Shown here: one piece after another, positions 1 through 9,430 of the stretch
How the letters are laid out: every line of letters starts with the position of its first letter
Position numbering within the stretch: position 1 is the first letter of the stretch
From: Parahaliea maris
GTDB taxonomy: Bacteria; Pseudomonadota; Gammaproteobacteria; Pseudomonadales; Halieaceae
Length of the DNA stretch: 64,000 nucleotides
Assembly: GCF_008064665.1 (NCBI RefSeq)
Contig: NZ_VRZA01000002.1
Coordinates: forward strand, 310,001-374,000
Direction of reading: 5' to 3'
Notes under the pieces: generated by a model
Databases searched by the model: none
What the model saw: the letters and a program-made list of their open reading frames with translations, nothing else
What the model was told of the DNA's origin: nothing
Translations under genes and position numbers: made by a program

Positions 1-435
1 CTTGCTGGCCAGATTCAGGCTTTCCAGCGGCAACACCACCTGTCCGAGCTCGTCGATCTGACCCTCCCTCAGGGCCTTGTCGTACTCCGCACGCAGCACC
101 AGAATGGCCGCCACTTCCTGCTGGGTGAGGCGCTGGCGCAAACCGCTGTTGAAGCTGTCATCTGTATCGGCCAGTCCAGGCACTTCTGCCCCGGGGGGGA
201 ACAGGCGCAGCGAGTGAAAGCGCGGTTCGTGCAGGATGCGGATGCGCAGTACCTGCAGGTAATCCTCCACCAGGTCCGCCACCTGCAGGTAGCGGTCGTA
301 GAATTCGGCCTCGCGCTTGCTCTCGTCGCGGCACAACACGCCGTTATCCAGCAGGCGGATCATGAGTTCGGAAAATTGCTCCGGGCTCAGGCCCCGGGTT
401 TCCAGGGTCTCCTCAATGATGTTGCTTATCGTCAT
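1..435 (-). CDS. jetB: JetB/MksE-like condensin subunit (DUF4194), 3' end cut by window edge
   Basis: I translated the reverse strand from an ATG at 435. The frame stays open to position 1, giving 145 residues of the N-terminal part. It opens [17 protein letters not shown] and continues as a helical, winged-helix-like protein with the segment [19 protein letters not shown], typical of the DUF4194 (JetB/MksE) family. This subunit normally binds the kleisin of an MksB/JetC SMC complex. Its start overlaps the end of the upstream jetA by 23 bases, so the two are translationally coupled, in the usual A-B order of Wadjet and MksFEB operons. The SMC ATPase and any JetD nuclease would lie outside the window. 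Family assignment rests on order plus sequence flavour. Confidence 0.72.
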   Translation of the reverse strand, partial: MTISNIIEETLETRGLSPEQFSELMIRLLDNGVLCRDESKREAEFYDRYLQVADLVEDYLQVLRIRILHEPRFHSLRLFPPGAEVPGLADTDDSFNSGLRQRLTQQEVAAILVLRAEYDKALREGQIDELGQVVLPLESLNLASK

Positions 436-1855
436 CCTGTTCCAGTTCCAGCAGGAAGCCATCCCTGCGCGTGAAGTAGTGTTCGCCGGTGATCGGCTCG
501 TGGGTTTGCTCAACTTTCAGGTGGAAACCACCGCTGCGGTGCTCCGCACTGCCCAGCTCGATGACGTGGCTCAGCGCAAGCAGATCGGCGGCGCTGTCGA
601 TCGGCAGGTCGCGGCTGTCGATACGGCGGCTGGCACCGAGGGCATCCCGCAGGTAGTCGCGCAGGGCACCGCTGTTGATGTTGAAAGCTTTGTCCAGCAA
701 TTGCTGTGTCAGCAGCTCGCGCAGGGTGGCAGCGTCGGGTGATGCGATATCGTTGATGCGGCTCTGCACGACCCGCTGAGTGCGTCTTTCCCGCAGCCGG
801 TTTTGTGCGGGGTCCACCAGTCCAACACGAAGTTCGGCCATCAGTTCGCCGGCAGCATTGAGCCGCTGCTCGAACTCCCTGTCATCCAGGCCGGAGAGCT
901 CGCGGCACAGGCCGACGATGTCATTATGCTTCTGGCTGTGCAGGTAGTTGAGTTGGCGAATGATAATGTCGGCGCGCTTGGTGAAACCTTGCAGGGTGCG
1001 CCGCAGGGCCGGCAGCATGATTTCCGAGGCATTGCGCATGCGTGTTTCAATGCTGTCCAGCAGCTGCCACAGCACCGAGGCGTCCTCGTTGACCACCAGG
1101 TCCGGCGCCAGTCGCCTCAGTTCGCGCTCGGCGGCCTGTTTCCAGCTGTTGTGCTTGCGACGAATACTGGCGATGGTGTTCTGGATGCGATCGCGGTGCT
1201 TTTCCACGCTGTCGGCGGAGAGGCGAATCGCGACATCGGGCTGGAAGCGCTTTTCCATGAATTCGAAGAACTGGTCCGAGGCCTGCTGCACCAGCTGCTG
1301 GGCTTCCACTTCCCTGACCAGTTCCCGCTTGCGCTCCTCCAGTTCGGCGATGATGTCTGTAAAGTCGGCGATGATACGCTCCGAGTGTTCATGAGCGTCC
1401 AGCAGGTCGTAGACCTCACCGCGGTCGAGGAAGGCGGCCAGTGCATTGAGCGTATTGCGGGTGTTGCGGTGACGGGTGCGCACACTGCGCCCGTCCACCT
1501 CCGCCAGGGTCTGGGTAAACAGGCGCCCGGTACGGCTGAAGGGATAGGTGGATTGAAAGGAGGCCTCGTCCTTGTCCCGCTTGAGCCAGCCGTAATCCAC
1601 CAGCTGGTTCAGAATCCAGCTTGCCTGTTCCCGGCTACTGGTAAAGCGCCCCTCGTCCTCGCCCTCCAGCAGGGGCGCCCGTTCCAGCGCTTCGCTGAAT
1701 ATGTCCAGCACCTGCTCCCGGCGCAGGGATTCGCCATAGTCGGCGCGGGCGCTATAGAGTCGTTCGTGCAGCAGGCGCAGGCATTCGGCAATCTGTTCGC
1801 GGTACTTGCCGGTCAGGGGGCGAAAAAACTGGCTGCGCTCATCGGAGAAGAACAT
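413..1855 (-). CDS. jetA: JetA/MksF-like kleisin of a Wadjet/MksBEF condensin
   Basis: This is a 480-residue protein from the ATG at 1855 ([20 protein letters not shown]). The frame extends upstream to 1948, but those 31 residues are Pro/Arg-rich and look non-native. The size and the N-terminal winged-helix region match the JetA (Wadjet) / MksF kleisin family: a start of the form [10 protein letters not shown], then a long helical middle with repeated Glu/Arg heptads (about residues 140-400). The kleisin bridges the SMC heads. In Wadjet the complex extrudes and cleaves closed plasmid DNA. In MksBEF, which lacks JetD, it acts in chromosome organisation. Only the downstream genes, outside the window, can separate the two. 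It is divergent from the TPR gene at 2054 across about 200 bases. Confidence 0.75.
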   Translation of the reverse strand: MFFSDERSQFFRPLTGKYREQIAECLRLLHERLYSARADYGESLRREQVLDIFSEALERAPLLEGEDEGRFTSSREQASWILNQLVDYGWLKRDKDEASFQSTYPFSRTGRLFTQTLAEVDGRSVRTRHRNTRNTLNALAAFLDRGEVYDLLDAHEHSERIIADFTDIIAELEERKRELVREVEAQQLVQQASDQFFEFMEKRFQPDVAIRLSADSVEKHRDRIQNTIASIRRKHNSWKQAAERELRRLAPDLVVNEDASVLWQLLDSIETRMRNASEIMLPALRRTLQGFTKRADIIIRQLNYLHSQKHNDIVGLCRELSGLDDREFEQRLNAAGELMAELRVGLVDPAQNRLRERRTQRVVQSRINDIASPDAATLRELLTQQLLDKAFNINSGALRDYLRDALGASRRIDSRDLPIDSAADLLALSHVIELGSAEHRSGGFHLKVEQTHEPITGEHYFTRRDGFLLELEQDDDKQHH

Positions 1856-2053
1856 GGTTGGTATCGGCCTGGTGGTGTTCTCGACAGGGCTTGAATCCGG
1901 CGTGCCTGAGGCGGGCGGCAGGCGCACCCGGAGCCAGCCGCACAACATAACAGAGTCGCCTCGCCTGGAGTAGTTTGTTCCCGCACTTAAGACTGCGGTA
2001 ACACAATCTCGCTAGTATGCCCCGCAAGTCAGGAGACTTCGGGAGACATCCGC

Positions 2054-2695
2054 ATGAATCGCAGCATATCGCAACTGCTCACCTGTCTGGCGCTGTGCCT
2101 GGGAACCACCGTAGCCGTGGCCCAGGACAATACCGTTTCGGCGGACGACATTCGCGCGCGCTGGGAACACGCCAATTTTGAGCTTTCCGGCGATGCCCGC
2201 GAACACGCGTTGGAGGAGGTGGCCGCGGCCTGTGAGCAAGCCACCGGCACCCACCGGGAAGACGCCGCACTGCTGACCTGGTGTGGCATTACCCACTCCA
2301 GCTACGCGGGAGCGAAGGGCGGCCTCGGAGCACTCGGTGAGGCCAAGCGCGCACGCGCTCTGCTGGAGCAGGCGGTGGAGGCGGATCGCAGCGTGCTCAA
2401 CGGCGCCGCCCTGTGCAGCCTGGGCACGCTCTACGCCAAGGTACCCGGCTGGCCGCTGGGTTTTGGCGATGATGAGAGAGCAGAAAAATACCTGCAGGAA
2501 GCCCTGACGGTGGCCCCGGACGATATCGACAATAACTATTTCATGGCAGACTTTCTGTACGGCGAGCATCGCCGGGAGGAGGCTCTCAAGTACCTGCAGC
2601 ACGCGCAGCAGGCCAGCCCAAGGCCCGGCAGGGAGGTCGCCGACCGCGGCCGCCAGGTGGAGATCAGCCAGCTGGCGACGCAACTTGCAAAATGA
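2054..2695 (+). CDS. Exported TPR-repeat protein
   Basis: The gene encodes 213 residues starting at an ATG behind a GGGAGA box. Residues 1-23 form a Sec signal peptide ending AVAQD, so the mature protein is periplasmic. The remainder is alpha-helical with TPR-like repeats: an ALLEQAVEADRSVLNGAALCSLGTLY segment split over about residues 100-130, then AEKYLQEALTVAPDD and ALKYLQHAQQASP. The WPLGFGDDERAEKYL stretch resembles the TatT/TRAP-associated TPR family, in which a G(W/F)PLxFG loop precedes a helix pair. Function is not known beyond protein-protein scaffolding. The cytochrome b561 gene follows 20 bases downstream and may be co-transcribed. Confidence 0.6.
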   Translation: MNRSISQLLTCLALCLGTTVAVAQDNTVSADDIRARWEHANFELSGDAREHALEEVAAACEQATGTHREDAALLTWCGITHSSYAGAKGGLGALGEAKRARALLEQAVEADRSVLNGAALCSLGTLYAKVPGWPLGFGDDERAEKYLQEALTVAPDDIDNNYFMADFLYGEHRREEALKYLQHAQQASPRPGREVADRGRQVEISQLATQLAK

Positions 2696-2715
2696 CCTGA
2701 CCCTGTGAGGCCTTG

Positions 2716-3261
2716 ATGAACAAGCCGTTGCCCCCGCGTTACAGCCCGAGCCTGGTGGCTCTGCACTGGTTGACCCTGCTGTTGATAATTGGCGCCTACG
2801 CCAGTATCGAGCTTCGGGAGTTGTTTGAACGCGGGACCCCCGAACGTGACTTCATGAAGTGGCTGCATTTCAACCTGGGCCTGACCGTATTCGCGGTGAC
2901 CGGCGCCCGTCTGGTGGCTCGCTGGTTTACACCGCTGCCGGCAGCGCTCGCCGGGACGCCTGGCTGGCAGGTCCTGTCTGCCCGCTTGCTGCACCTGGGT
3001 CTTTACCTGCTGCTGCTGGCCATACCCCTGCTGGGCTGGGCAATCCGCAGTGCCGAGGGTCATGAGGTCTCCCTGTGGGGGCTCGGGATTCCGGCGCTGC
3101 TGCCCGCCAACGAGGAGCGGGCAGAACTGCTCGAGGAGGTTCACGAGGTGCTGGGCACGGTGGGCTACTTCCTCATCGGGCTGCATGCACTGGCGGCGCT
3201 GGTGCATCACTATGTGCAGTCCGACGATACCCTGCGGCGGATGTTACCCGCGCGGCGCTAG
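2716..3261 (+). CDS. Cytochrome b561 family membrane protein (CybB-like)
   Basis: This 181-residue integral membrane protein starts at ATG 2716; a TTG sits directly before it. Four hydrophobic helices are visible, with histidines in the positions expected to ligate two b-type hemes: ALHWL in helix 1, KWLHF at the start of helix 2, LLHLGLY in helix 3, and EEVHEVLG plus GLHALAALVHHYV in helix 4. Members of this prokaryotic CybB/b561 family shuttle electrons between the quinone pool and periplasmic acceptors. The physiological partner is unknown. No partner such as a YceI protein lies next to it here. Confidence 0.85.
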   Translation: MNKPLPPRYSPSLVALHWLTLLLIIGAYASIELRELFERGTPERDFMKWLHFNLGLTVFAVTGARLVARWFTPLPAALAGTPGWQVLSARLLHLGLYLLLLAIPLLGWAIRSAEGHEVSLWGLGIPALLPANEERAELLEEVHEVLGTVGYFLIGLHALAALVHHYVQSDDTLRRMLPARR

Positions 3262-4559
3262 GAGGCGTTGCGTGACAGGGCGGCCGTCGCCACCAGCGCC
3301 ATTAGCGCCGCCGTTATGATGGCGGGAGCAATACCCCACAGGTCGGCGGCGGCGCCCATCACCAGGCTGCCCACGGCGGGCCCGCCCATGGCGAAGACGG
3401 TCCACAGGCTGAGGACCCGGCCGCGAAAACCCTCGTCCACGGCCAGTTGCGCCAGGGCCTGACTGCAGGTTCCCGTCATCGTGGTCAGGAGGCTCAGTGC
3501 GCCCACCACGATCGCGGTGGTGGCGAGGCTGGACAGCCAGGCCGCGGGCAACAATACCAGCGAGCTGCCCAGCAGGCAGGCCTTTATCAATCGCTGCAGC
3601 GCTTCCTCGCCACCGTGTTGGCGAGCCAGCAGCAGTCCGCCGATGACTGAGCCGGCGCCAGCGGAGCCGGTCAGTACCGCCAGGCTCGTAGCCGACCCGT
3701 CCAGCAACTTCCCCGATAGCGCCGGCAACAGTTCCAGCACGGTGCGACCGAGCAGCCCGTTGACCAGGGTCAACAGCAGCGCCAGGCGTATCGTGTCGTG
3801 CGCTCGCGCGTAGCGCATGCCCGCCGCCAACTGGGCGAGCATGGCGCCCTGCGACCGATGTTCCGGGGCTTCGATGCCGCGGATCGCCAGCAGTGGTAAA
3901 CAGGCGCCGGCGAAGAGGCAGGCGGCGATTGCAAACGCCAGGGACAGGGACGTATGCGCCAGCAGCCAGCCGGCCGCCGCCGGTCCGAGAATGCGCGACA
4001 CATTGAATACCACGGCGGTGATCCCGATCGCCCCCGGCAGTGTTTCGCGGGATACCAGGCGCGGTAACAGGGCCAGCCGCATCGGGTGATGCGCCGCGCT
4101 GATGGCGCCAATGCCCAGGGCCAGCAGTAACAGCCACTCGATGGAGAACCAGCCCAGCAAGATAGAAACAGCGGCCAGGGCTCCCAGTAGACCCTGGCTG
4201 CCAATGGTGCAGAGCAGGCCGCTGCGGGGGCTGACGCGGTCGGAGATGACGCCAAACAGCGGGGACAGGACGAACGTGGGCAGCAACATCAGGGCGCTGG
4301 TGATGCCCACCCAGAGTGCCGACTGGGTCAGTTCCCAGGCACTCCAGCCCAGCAGGAAGCGGCTGATCCAGGTCCCCATGTTGGACTGGCAGGAGGTGAA
4401 AAAGTAGCGCCGGAAGCCGGGCTCGGAAAATGCGGAAACCCGGGGTTGCGGGTCGCGGCCACCGTCGCCGGGTTGCTTGCTGTTGTCGTTACTGGTGGAG
4501 CGCAATGGCGTGTCGGGGAGTGGCCGCGGGGCTCGCCACTCTAGCGGTTGAGGGCACAT
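3258..4559 (-). CDS. MFS transporter (EntS/MFS_3-like exporter)
   Basis: The protein is about 433 residues from ATG 4559. The frame also permits a GTG at 4586, and the true start may be later, because the family usually begins a few residues before FRRYFFTSCQSNMGTWISRF. That opening (Phe-Arg-Arg-Tyr, then Asn-x-Gly-Thr-Trp) is characteristic of the EntS/MFS_3 group of drug and siderophore exporters. About twelve hydrophobic helices and the loop-2-like motif GVISDRVSPRSGLL are visible. The substrate cannot be inferred. Its stop overlaps the 3' end of the convergent cytochrome b561 gene by four bases. It is divergent from cbpA. Confidence 0.78.
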   Translation of the reverse strand: MCPQPLEWRAPRPLPDTPLRSTSNDNSKQPGDGGRDPQPRVSAFSEPGFRRYFFTSCQSNMGTWISRFLLGWSAWELTQSALWVGITSALMLLPTFVLSPLFGVISDRVSPRSGLLCTIGSQGLLGALAAVSILLGWFSIEWLLLLALGIGAISAAHHPMRLALLPRLVSRETLPGAIGITAVVFNVSRILGPAAAGWLLAHTSLSLAFAIAACLFAGACLPLLAIRGIEAPEHRSQGAMLAQLAAGMRYARAHDTIRLALLLTLVNGLLGRTVLELLPALSGKLLDGSATSLAVLTGSAGAGSVIGGLLLARQHGGEEALQRLIKACLLGSSLVLLPAAWLSSLATTAIVVGALSLLTTMTGTCSQALAQLAVDEGFRGRVLSLWTVFAMGGPAVGSLVMGAAADLWGIAPAIITAALMALVATAALSRNAS

Positions 4560-4679
4560 ACGGCAACGCCTGCATTGTGGCGACACTTGTAACTTTCACC
4601 GCAAGCACCATATTTAGGGTTTGGTAGCGCGAGTATTTCTCGCGCTGGGATACGGGCTAGTGAGGGCGCGGAAGGGCTT

Positions 4680-5624
4680 ATGGAATTCAAGGATTACTAT
4701 GCCATTCTCGGCGTTGAGCCGGATGCGGAAAAGGCGGACATCAAGACCGCCTATCGCAAGCTGGCGCGCAAATACCACCCGGACCTCAACCCGGGTGAGG
4801 AAGCCGAGGAAAAATTCAAGGAAGTGGCGGAAGCCTGGGAAGTTCTGGGCGACGATACCCGCCGTGCGGAATTCGATGAGCTGAGGCGCTACGGCGGCCG
4901 CAGGGCCGGTGGCTTTGAGCCGCCGCCCGGGTGGGAGTCGCGGGCTGCCGGGGGCAGCCATCACTTCAGCGGCGATTTCTCCGATTTCTTCAACAACATT
5001 TTTGGCGGTGGCTTCGACGCCGGCCCGGGTGAACAGGCTTTCCACCGCGGCCGCCCCGGGCGCGACGTGGAAATCGAGATGCCGGTCTTTCTCGAGGAGA
5101 CCCTCGCAGATACCCAAAAACCCGTGGAATATGAATTGCCGGTGATCGAGAACGGCCAGCGGGTCACCCGCCGCAAATCGCTGAAGGTCACGATTCCCGC
5201 GGGTGTAGGAGAGGGCGAGCGCATTCGCCTGCGCGGCCAGGGCGTGCCGGGCCAGGGCGGTGCCCCGGACGGTGATCTCTACCTGCACATCCGCCTGGTA
5301 CCCCACCCGCTATTCGATGTGCAGGGGCACGACCTGTTGGTGACCGTGCCGCTGGCCCCCTGGGAGGCGGCCCTTGGTGCCAAAGTGACGGTGCCGACGC
5401 TGGATGGCAAGGTGACCCTGACGGTAGCGCCGGACAGCCAGGCCGGTCGCAAGCTGCGGATCAAGGGCAAGGGGCTGGTCAGTAAGTCCGGCCGGGGTGA
5501 CCTCTATGCGCTGTTGAAAGTGGTCATGCCACCCAAGGCCGGCGACAGGGCCCGGGAACTGTGGCAGTCCCTGTCCGAGGAACAGGCTTTTGATCCGCGG
5601 GCCGAGTGGAGGGCGTCAGCATGA
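4680..5624 (+). CDS. cbpA: Curved-DNA-binding protein / DnaJ-class co-chaperone CbpA
   Basis: This 314-residue type II J-protein starts at the family start [18 protein letters not shown]. The N-terminal J domain (about residues 1-70) carries the HPD tripeptide in [11 protein letters not shown] that stimulates DnaK. A Gly/Phe-rich linker follows ([20 protein letters not shown], residues 98-117), then two C-terminal beta-sandwich substrate-binding domains ([17 protein letters not shown] and [17 protein letters not shown]). There is no zinc-finger domain, which separates CbpA from DnaJ. It is followed by its modulator cbpM with an ATGA overlap, the arrangement known in enterobacteria. Confidence 0.95.
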   Translation: MEFKDYYAILGVEPDAEKADIKTAYRKLARKYHPDLNPGEEAEEKFKEVAEAWEVLGDDTRRAEFDELRRYGGRRAGGFEPPPGWESRAAGGSHHFSGDFSDFFNNIFGGGFDAGPGEQAFHRGRPGRDVEIEMPVFLEETLADTQKPVEYELPVIENGQRVTRRKSLKVTIPAGVGEGERIRLRGQGVPGQGGAPDGDLYLHIRLVPHPLFDVQGHDLLVTVPLAPWEAALGAKVTVPTLDGKVTLTVAPDSQAGRKLRIKGKGLVSKSGRGDLYALLKVVMPPKAGDRARELWQSLSEEQAFDPRAEWRASA

Positions 5625-5929
5625 GCACCAGTATCCTGCGGATTACCGCGAGAGAATTCTGCGAGCGTGAAGGTGTCACCGAAGAACAGGTGGTGACGAT
5701 TGTGGAGCAGGGGATTGCCCGCCCGACGGCCGGGCAGCAGGCTCGCGACTGGGAGTTCGACACCACCTCGGCCCGGTGGATGCAGAAGGCGGTACGCCTG
5801 CATCGCGATTTCGACCTGGACTGGGTGGCCACGGCCATGTTGGTCGACCTGTTGCGTCAGCGCGACCGTCTCCACCGCGAGAACCGCAAGCTGCGGCAAC
5901 AGTTGCGGCGCTTTCTGCTGGAGGATTGA
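5621..5929 (+). CDS. cbpM: Chaperone modulator CbpM (MerR-like)
   Basis: The protein has 102 residues from the ATG at 5621, which overlaps the cbpA stop codon (ATGA). The open frame reaches an upstream GTG at 5606, but the overlap start is better supported. The fold is a MerR-type helix-turn-helix without a DNA-binding recognition context: [25 protein letters not shown], split as a helix pair in the first 35 residues, then [24 protein letters not shown] and a coiled tail. CbpM binds the J domain of CbpA and inhibits its co-chaperone activity. The pairing with cbpA makes the call firm. Confidence 0.88.
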   Translation: MSTSILRITAREFCEREGVTEEQVVTIVEQGIARPTAGQQARDWEFDTTSARWMQKAVRLHRDFDLDWVATAMLVDLLRQRDRLHRENRKLRQQLRRFLLED

Positions 5930-6032
5930 CCACCCGTCTGGACTGTTATCATGCGGGGCTATACTGTGGTGAGGGACGCCCGGGGTCGGTCGATCGCCGC
6001 CGGGGGATGTGTCCCCTGGCAGAGGAGTGCGC

Positions 6033-7502
6033 GTGGGTAGCGATATCGACAGGACCGATTTTGACGACGGCGAGTTTGCCGCCTTCGGACAGCGTCTGGA
6101 GGACAACCTGCGCCAGTTGGAGGAGACCCTGGCGCAGCCGGGCTTCGGTGCCGGGAATGGTTCGCTCGGCTCGGAACTGGAGATGTATCTGGTCGACGCC
6201 GATGGCCTTCCCCTTCACGCCAACCAGGAGTTGCACGCCGATGCCAATGACCCCCAGCTGACGCTGGAGCTCAATCGCTACAACCTGGAGTACAACCTCT
6301 CACCCTGGCCGCTGGACGGACAGCCCTTCGCCAACACCGAGCGCGAAATACTGGACAAGCTGTCGGGCCTGCGGCAACTGGCAAAGGCCCGGGGCGGGCA
6401 AATTGTGCTCACCGGTATTCTGCCGACCCTGCGGCGAACCGACTTTGGCCCCCACTGCATTACCGACCGCAAGCGTTACCACGCCCTGGTCAAGCAGCTT
6501 ATCCGACGTCGCGGCCACGCCTTCAGTGTGGATATCAACGGGCCGGAACCCCTCAGGCTGCGCATGGCCGACATTACCCTGGAGGGCGCCAACACCTCCT
6601 TCCAGGTGCATTACCGGGTCCGCCAGGAGGACTTCGCCGACACCTTCAACGCTATCCAGCTGGTCACACCGCTGGTGCTGGCGGTCTCTGGCAATTCGCC
6701 CACCCTGTTTGGTCACTGCCTGTGGCACGAGACGCGGGTGCCCCTGTTCAAGCAATCCATCGATACCCGCATCCGGGACCGCTACGGCTGGAACGAGCCA
6801 GCCCGGGTCAACTACGGCCACGGCTGGGTTCGCCGCGGCGCGCTGGAACTGTTTGTCGAGGCGGTGCGCCTGTACGAGCCGTTGTTGCCGGTGTGCGCAG
6901 ACGCCCGCGAAGCGGAGCGCGAGCCACCGCCCCTGTCGGAGCTGCGCCTGCACCAGAGTACGGTCTGGTCCTGGAATCGCCCGGTCTACGACCCGGCGGA
7001 CGGCGGTCACCTGCGGATAGAAATGCGCGCGCTCCCGGCGGGGCCTACGCCGCTGGACATGGTGGCCAACGCCGCGCTGTTGATCGGCCTGGCGGAGGGG
7101 ATGCGTTCGCGGATACACACCCTGTTGCCGGGGCTGCCGTTCTACCTGGCCGAGCACAATTTTTACCGGGCTGCCCAGTACGGCCTGGCCGCGCCCCTGG
7201 TATGGCCGGAGACCGGCAGCAGCGGTTACCGCGAGCACCGCGCCCTGACTATCGTGCGCGAACTGTTGCCGCTGGCATACCGTGGGCTGGCTGAGCTCGG
7301 TATTGATAACGCCGAGGCGGAGCAGTACCTGGGGGTGATCGCCCAGCGCCTGTCCCGGGCCCAGACCGGGGCGTCCTGGCAGCTGATGCGCCTGGCGCGC
7401 CTGCGCTGTGAGCTGCCCCCGGAGGAAGTGAACAGCGCCTTGCTGAAGGAGTTTATCGGCCACAGCGTGAGTAATCGGCCAGTGGCGGAGTGGCCCTTGT
7501 GA
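6033..7502 (+). CDS. Glutamate-cysteine ligase family 2 (GCS2)-like enzyme
   Basis: The gene gives 489 residues from GTG 6033, chosen because AGAGGAG lies 5-6 bases upstream; GTGs at 6009 and 6027 are alternatives. It belongs to the GCS2/EgtA-like carboxylate-amine ligases: GSLGSELEMYLVD near residue 45 (Glu residues of the metal/ATP site), LELNRYNLEYNLSPWPL, and the later GNSPTLFGH and RIEMRALPAGPT segments are hallmarks. Such enzymes make an ATP-dependent gamma-glutamyl bond. The substrate is unknown, because the true GshA of gammaproteobacteria belongs to another subfamily. The stop overlaps the next gene, an AstE/AspA-type zinc hydrolase, suggesting the two act on related amide bonds. Confidence 0.8.
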   Translation: MGSDIDRTDFDDGEFAAFGQRLEDNLRQLEETLAQPGFGAGNGSLGSELEMYLVDADGLPLHANQELHADANDPQLTLELNRYNLEYNLSPWPLDGQPFANTEREILDKLSGLRQLAKARGGQIVLTGILPTLRRTDFGPHCITDRKRYHALVKQLIRRRGHAFSVDINGPEPLRLRMADITLEGANTSFQVHYRVRQEDFADTFNAIQLVTPLVLAVSGNSPTLFGHCLWHETRVPLFKQSIDTRIRDRYGWNEPARVNYGHGWVRRGALELFVEAVRLYEPLLPVCADAREAEREPPPLSELRLHQSTVWSWNRPVYDPADGGHLRIEMRALPAGPTPLDMVANAALLIGLAEGMRSRIHTLLPGLPFYLAEHNFYRAAQYGLAAPLVWPETGSSGYREHRALTIVRELLPLAYRGLAELGIDNAEAEQYLGVIAQRLSRAQTGASWQLMRLARLRCELPPEEVNSALLKEFIGHSVSNRPVAEWPL

Positions 7503-8512
7503 GGCGCTTCCGGTTTTTACGCAACCCTGACCCGGCGTCCCTCGGCAGCGACCTGGAATCGTTTCTGCGCGCTCTCGGTGGCCCTGCGTGCCTGTTCCTC
7601 GAAGGCGCCGACAGTTCTCGCACCCGGGCCTTTGTCACCCTCCTGCACGGCAATGAGCCCTCCGGCGCCCGGGCCCTGCTGCACTGGTTGCAACAGGGGC
7701 GGCAGAGCGCGGTGAACGTGGTGTGTATTGTCGCGTCGGTCAATGCCGCCCTGCAGCCCCCGCTCTACAGCCATCGTATGCTGCCGGGGGCACGGGATCT
7801 CAACCGCTGTTTCCGGCCTCCCTTTTCTGATGAGCAGGGACACCTGGCCGAAGAAATCCTGGAAATCCTGCGCCTGCACCACCCGGAAGCGGTAGTGGAC
7901 ATGCATAACACATCGGGCTCCGGCCCGGCTTTCGGTGTTTGTACCCACCGGGATCGTCACCACGACGCGCTGGTGTCGCTGTTTACCCGGCGCCTGGTGA
8001 TTACCGATATCGGCCTCGGTGCGCTGATGGAGATCACCGAGGAGAGCTGTCCCACGGTCACCGTGGAAGTCGGGGGGCGCCTGGATCGGGAGGCCCAGCT
8101 CACGGCCGACGCGGGGCTGGTGCGTTATTTTACCGCCGACAATGTACTGACACCCGTCGCCAACCCGGAGACGCTCGAGTACTTCGAGCACTCCATACGG
8201 CTGGAGCTGAACCCGGGCATGGCCCTGGCCTACGCCGACCAGCCGGTGCCGGAGGCCGACGTGACGCTGCTGCCGGATATCGAGCGGCACAATTTCCAGC
8301 CGGTAGACCCGGCTGTTGCCCTGGGCTGGGTCAAGGGCGATGCCAAGCGAGTCTTCCGAGCCCGAGATGGGGGCGGTCGTTGTGCGGTAGCCAGCCTGGT
8401 GCGGGTGGAGGAGGGCGCGCTGTTCCCGGCGCAGCGCCTCAAGCTGTTCATGGTGACCAACAACCCGGATATCGCCCAGTCGGACTGTATCTGCTACGCC
8501 GTCGAAGTCTAG
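7499..8512 (+). CDS. Succinylglutamate desuccinylase/aspartoacylase-family zinc hydrolase
   Basis: The gene gives 337 residues from GTG 7499, which is preceded by GGCGGAG and overlaps the stop of the ligase-like gene; GTG 7490 is an in-frame alternative. Zinc-carboxypeptidase-like motifs of the AstE/AspA family are present: LLHGNEPSGARALL (His and Glu zinc ligands, about residues 45-55), a later VVDMHNTSGSGPAFG (third ligand and substrate loop) and ITEESCPTVTVEVGG (catalytic Glu region). The family hydrolyses N-acyl amino acids. Context with a gamma-glutamyl ligase-like enzyme hints at a dedicated metabolite; that is inference. Its last codons abut a Pho-box-like repeat that drives the next operon. 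Confidence 0.8.
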   Translation: MRRFRFLRNPDPASLGSDLESFLRALGGPACLFLEGADSSRTRAFVTLLHGNEPSGARALLHWLQQGRQSAVNVVCIVASVNAALQPPLYSHRMLPGARDLNRCFRPPFSDEQGHLAEEILEILRLHHPEAVVDMHNTSGSGPAFGVCTHRDRHHDALVSLFTRRLVITDIGLGALMEITEESCPTVTVEVGGRLDREAQLTADAGLVRYFTADNVLTPVANPETLEYFEHSIRLELNPGMALAYADQPVPEADVTLLPDIERHNFQPVDPAVALGWVKGDAKRVFRARDGGGRCAVASLVRVEEGALFPAQRLKLFMVTNNPDIAQSDCICYAVEV

Positions 8513-8514
8513 GG

Positions 8515-8543
8515 CTGTCATCGGGCTGTCACAAAACTGACTT
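8515..8543 (+). promoter_or_regulatory. Triple Pho-box-like repeat upstream of the membrane sensor operon
   Basis: Three 7-bp units are set at an exact 11-bp period: CTGTCAT (8515-8521), CTGTCAC (8526-8532) and CTGACTT (8537-8543), separated by CGGG and AAAA. The PhoB box consists of direct CTGTCAT-like repeats with 4-bp AT-rich spacers, so the last two units form one box and the first two a second. The three match the unit in 7, 6 and 5 of 7 positions. A weak -10 (TTTTGT, 8554-8559) lies ten bases beyond. It would place the gene at 8579 under phosphate-starvation control; this is predicted, not shown. Confidence 0.6.
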
Positions 8544-8578
8544 ATCCTGCCGCTTTTGTCGCAAATGACCAGAGGCCG

Positions 8579-9430
8579 GTGCAACTCCCCCTTCCTGTAA
8601 ACAACAAGCTGCAGTACTTCCTGTTGCTGGCGCTACTGGCCCTGGGGCTGGCGGTACTGAGTGTAATCCTCAGCACGCCTCGGGTCGGGGCACTCGTCCT
8701 CAGCGAATACCAGTCCGTCTCCTGTACCACCGGCGCAGCCGCGGGCAAGGATAACCTGCAGATACTCACCCTGACTGACGCCTACGTCGAGGAACTGGCC
8801 ACTGCTACCTGTGCTGGCGAGGCGGTGGCGCGGGATTACAGCGACGTCACCATCAGCTGGCGCCCCCGTAGCTTCCTGTCTGGCAAGGACATCCTGGAGG
8901 GGCGCTACGACCTGTTCTGGAACCGCGAGCACCTGGTGCTGGGGATGGTGCCGGAGTTTTTTGACTACTATCAGCCGCTTCTGGAAACGCCCAGCTACGC
9001 GGTGTACTGGTTCAGCCGCGGCGGCCTCCCGGAAATGACCCGGGAGTACCTTGAGGGCAAGGTGGTGGGCCTGCTGGATGACCCCAGTAGCCAGACCTTC
9101 TACCAGCGACCCATGAATGCCCTCCACGAAGCCGGTATTGAGCTGACCGATCAGCAGTTGCGGTTATACCCCGATCCCCATGCCCTATATCGGGCATTCA
9201 CCACCGGAGAAGTCGATATCATCAGCGGGCCCATTTTTCTCGCCGAGCGCTTTCAGCTCGCCTACGAGCACCAGTTACTGATCGAGGACCGGGTCACTTC
9301 TGGCACCTGGTATGTGAACCGGCGCCTGGTGGGCAGCGGGGTCGAGTGCGACCTGCTGGCGGCGCTGGGGGTGACAAACCCCCTGTTGATTGGTGATCCT
9401 CTGGTCGCCGAGGGCATTCAATGCCCCTGA
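8579..9430 (+). CDS. Membrane-anchored periplasmic substrate-binding-like protein
   Basis: The protein has 283 residues from GTG 8579, with AGAGG just upstream. Residues 10-32 form one transmembrane helix. The remainder reads as a periplasmic type-2 solute-binding fold: DNLQILTLTDAYVEEL opening, YDLFWNREHLVLGM, an EYLEGKVVGLLDDPSSQTFY hinge region (about residues 160-179) and an FTTGEVDIISGPIF segment, the classic pattern of PhnD/SBP-like receptors. I do not recognise a named family. The anchor instead of a cleavable signal, no ABC permease nearby, and the 10-base overlap with the next gene suggest a sensor subunit rather than a transporter component. Pho-box-like repeats lie immediately upstream. 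Confidence 0.6.
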   Translation: MQLPLPVNNKLQYFLLLALLALGLAVLSVILSTPRVGALVLSEYQSVSCTTGAAAGKDNLQILTLTDAYVEELATATCAGEAVARDYSDVTISWRPRSFLSGKDILEGRYDLFWNREHLVLGMVPEFFDYYQPLLETPSYAVYWFSRGGLPEMTREYLEGKVVGLLDDPSSQTFYQRPMNALHEAGIELTDQQLRLYPDPHALYRAFTTGEVDIISGPIFLAERFQLAYEHQLLIEDRVTSGTWYVNRRLVGSGVECDLLAALGVTNPLLIGDPLVAEGIQCP

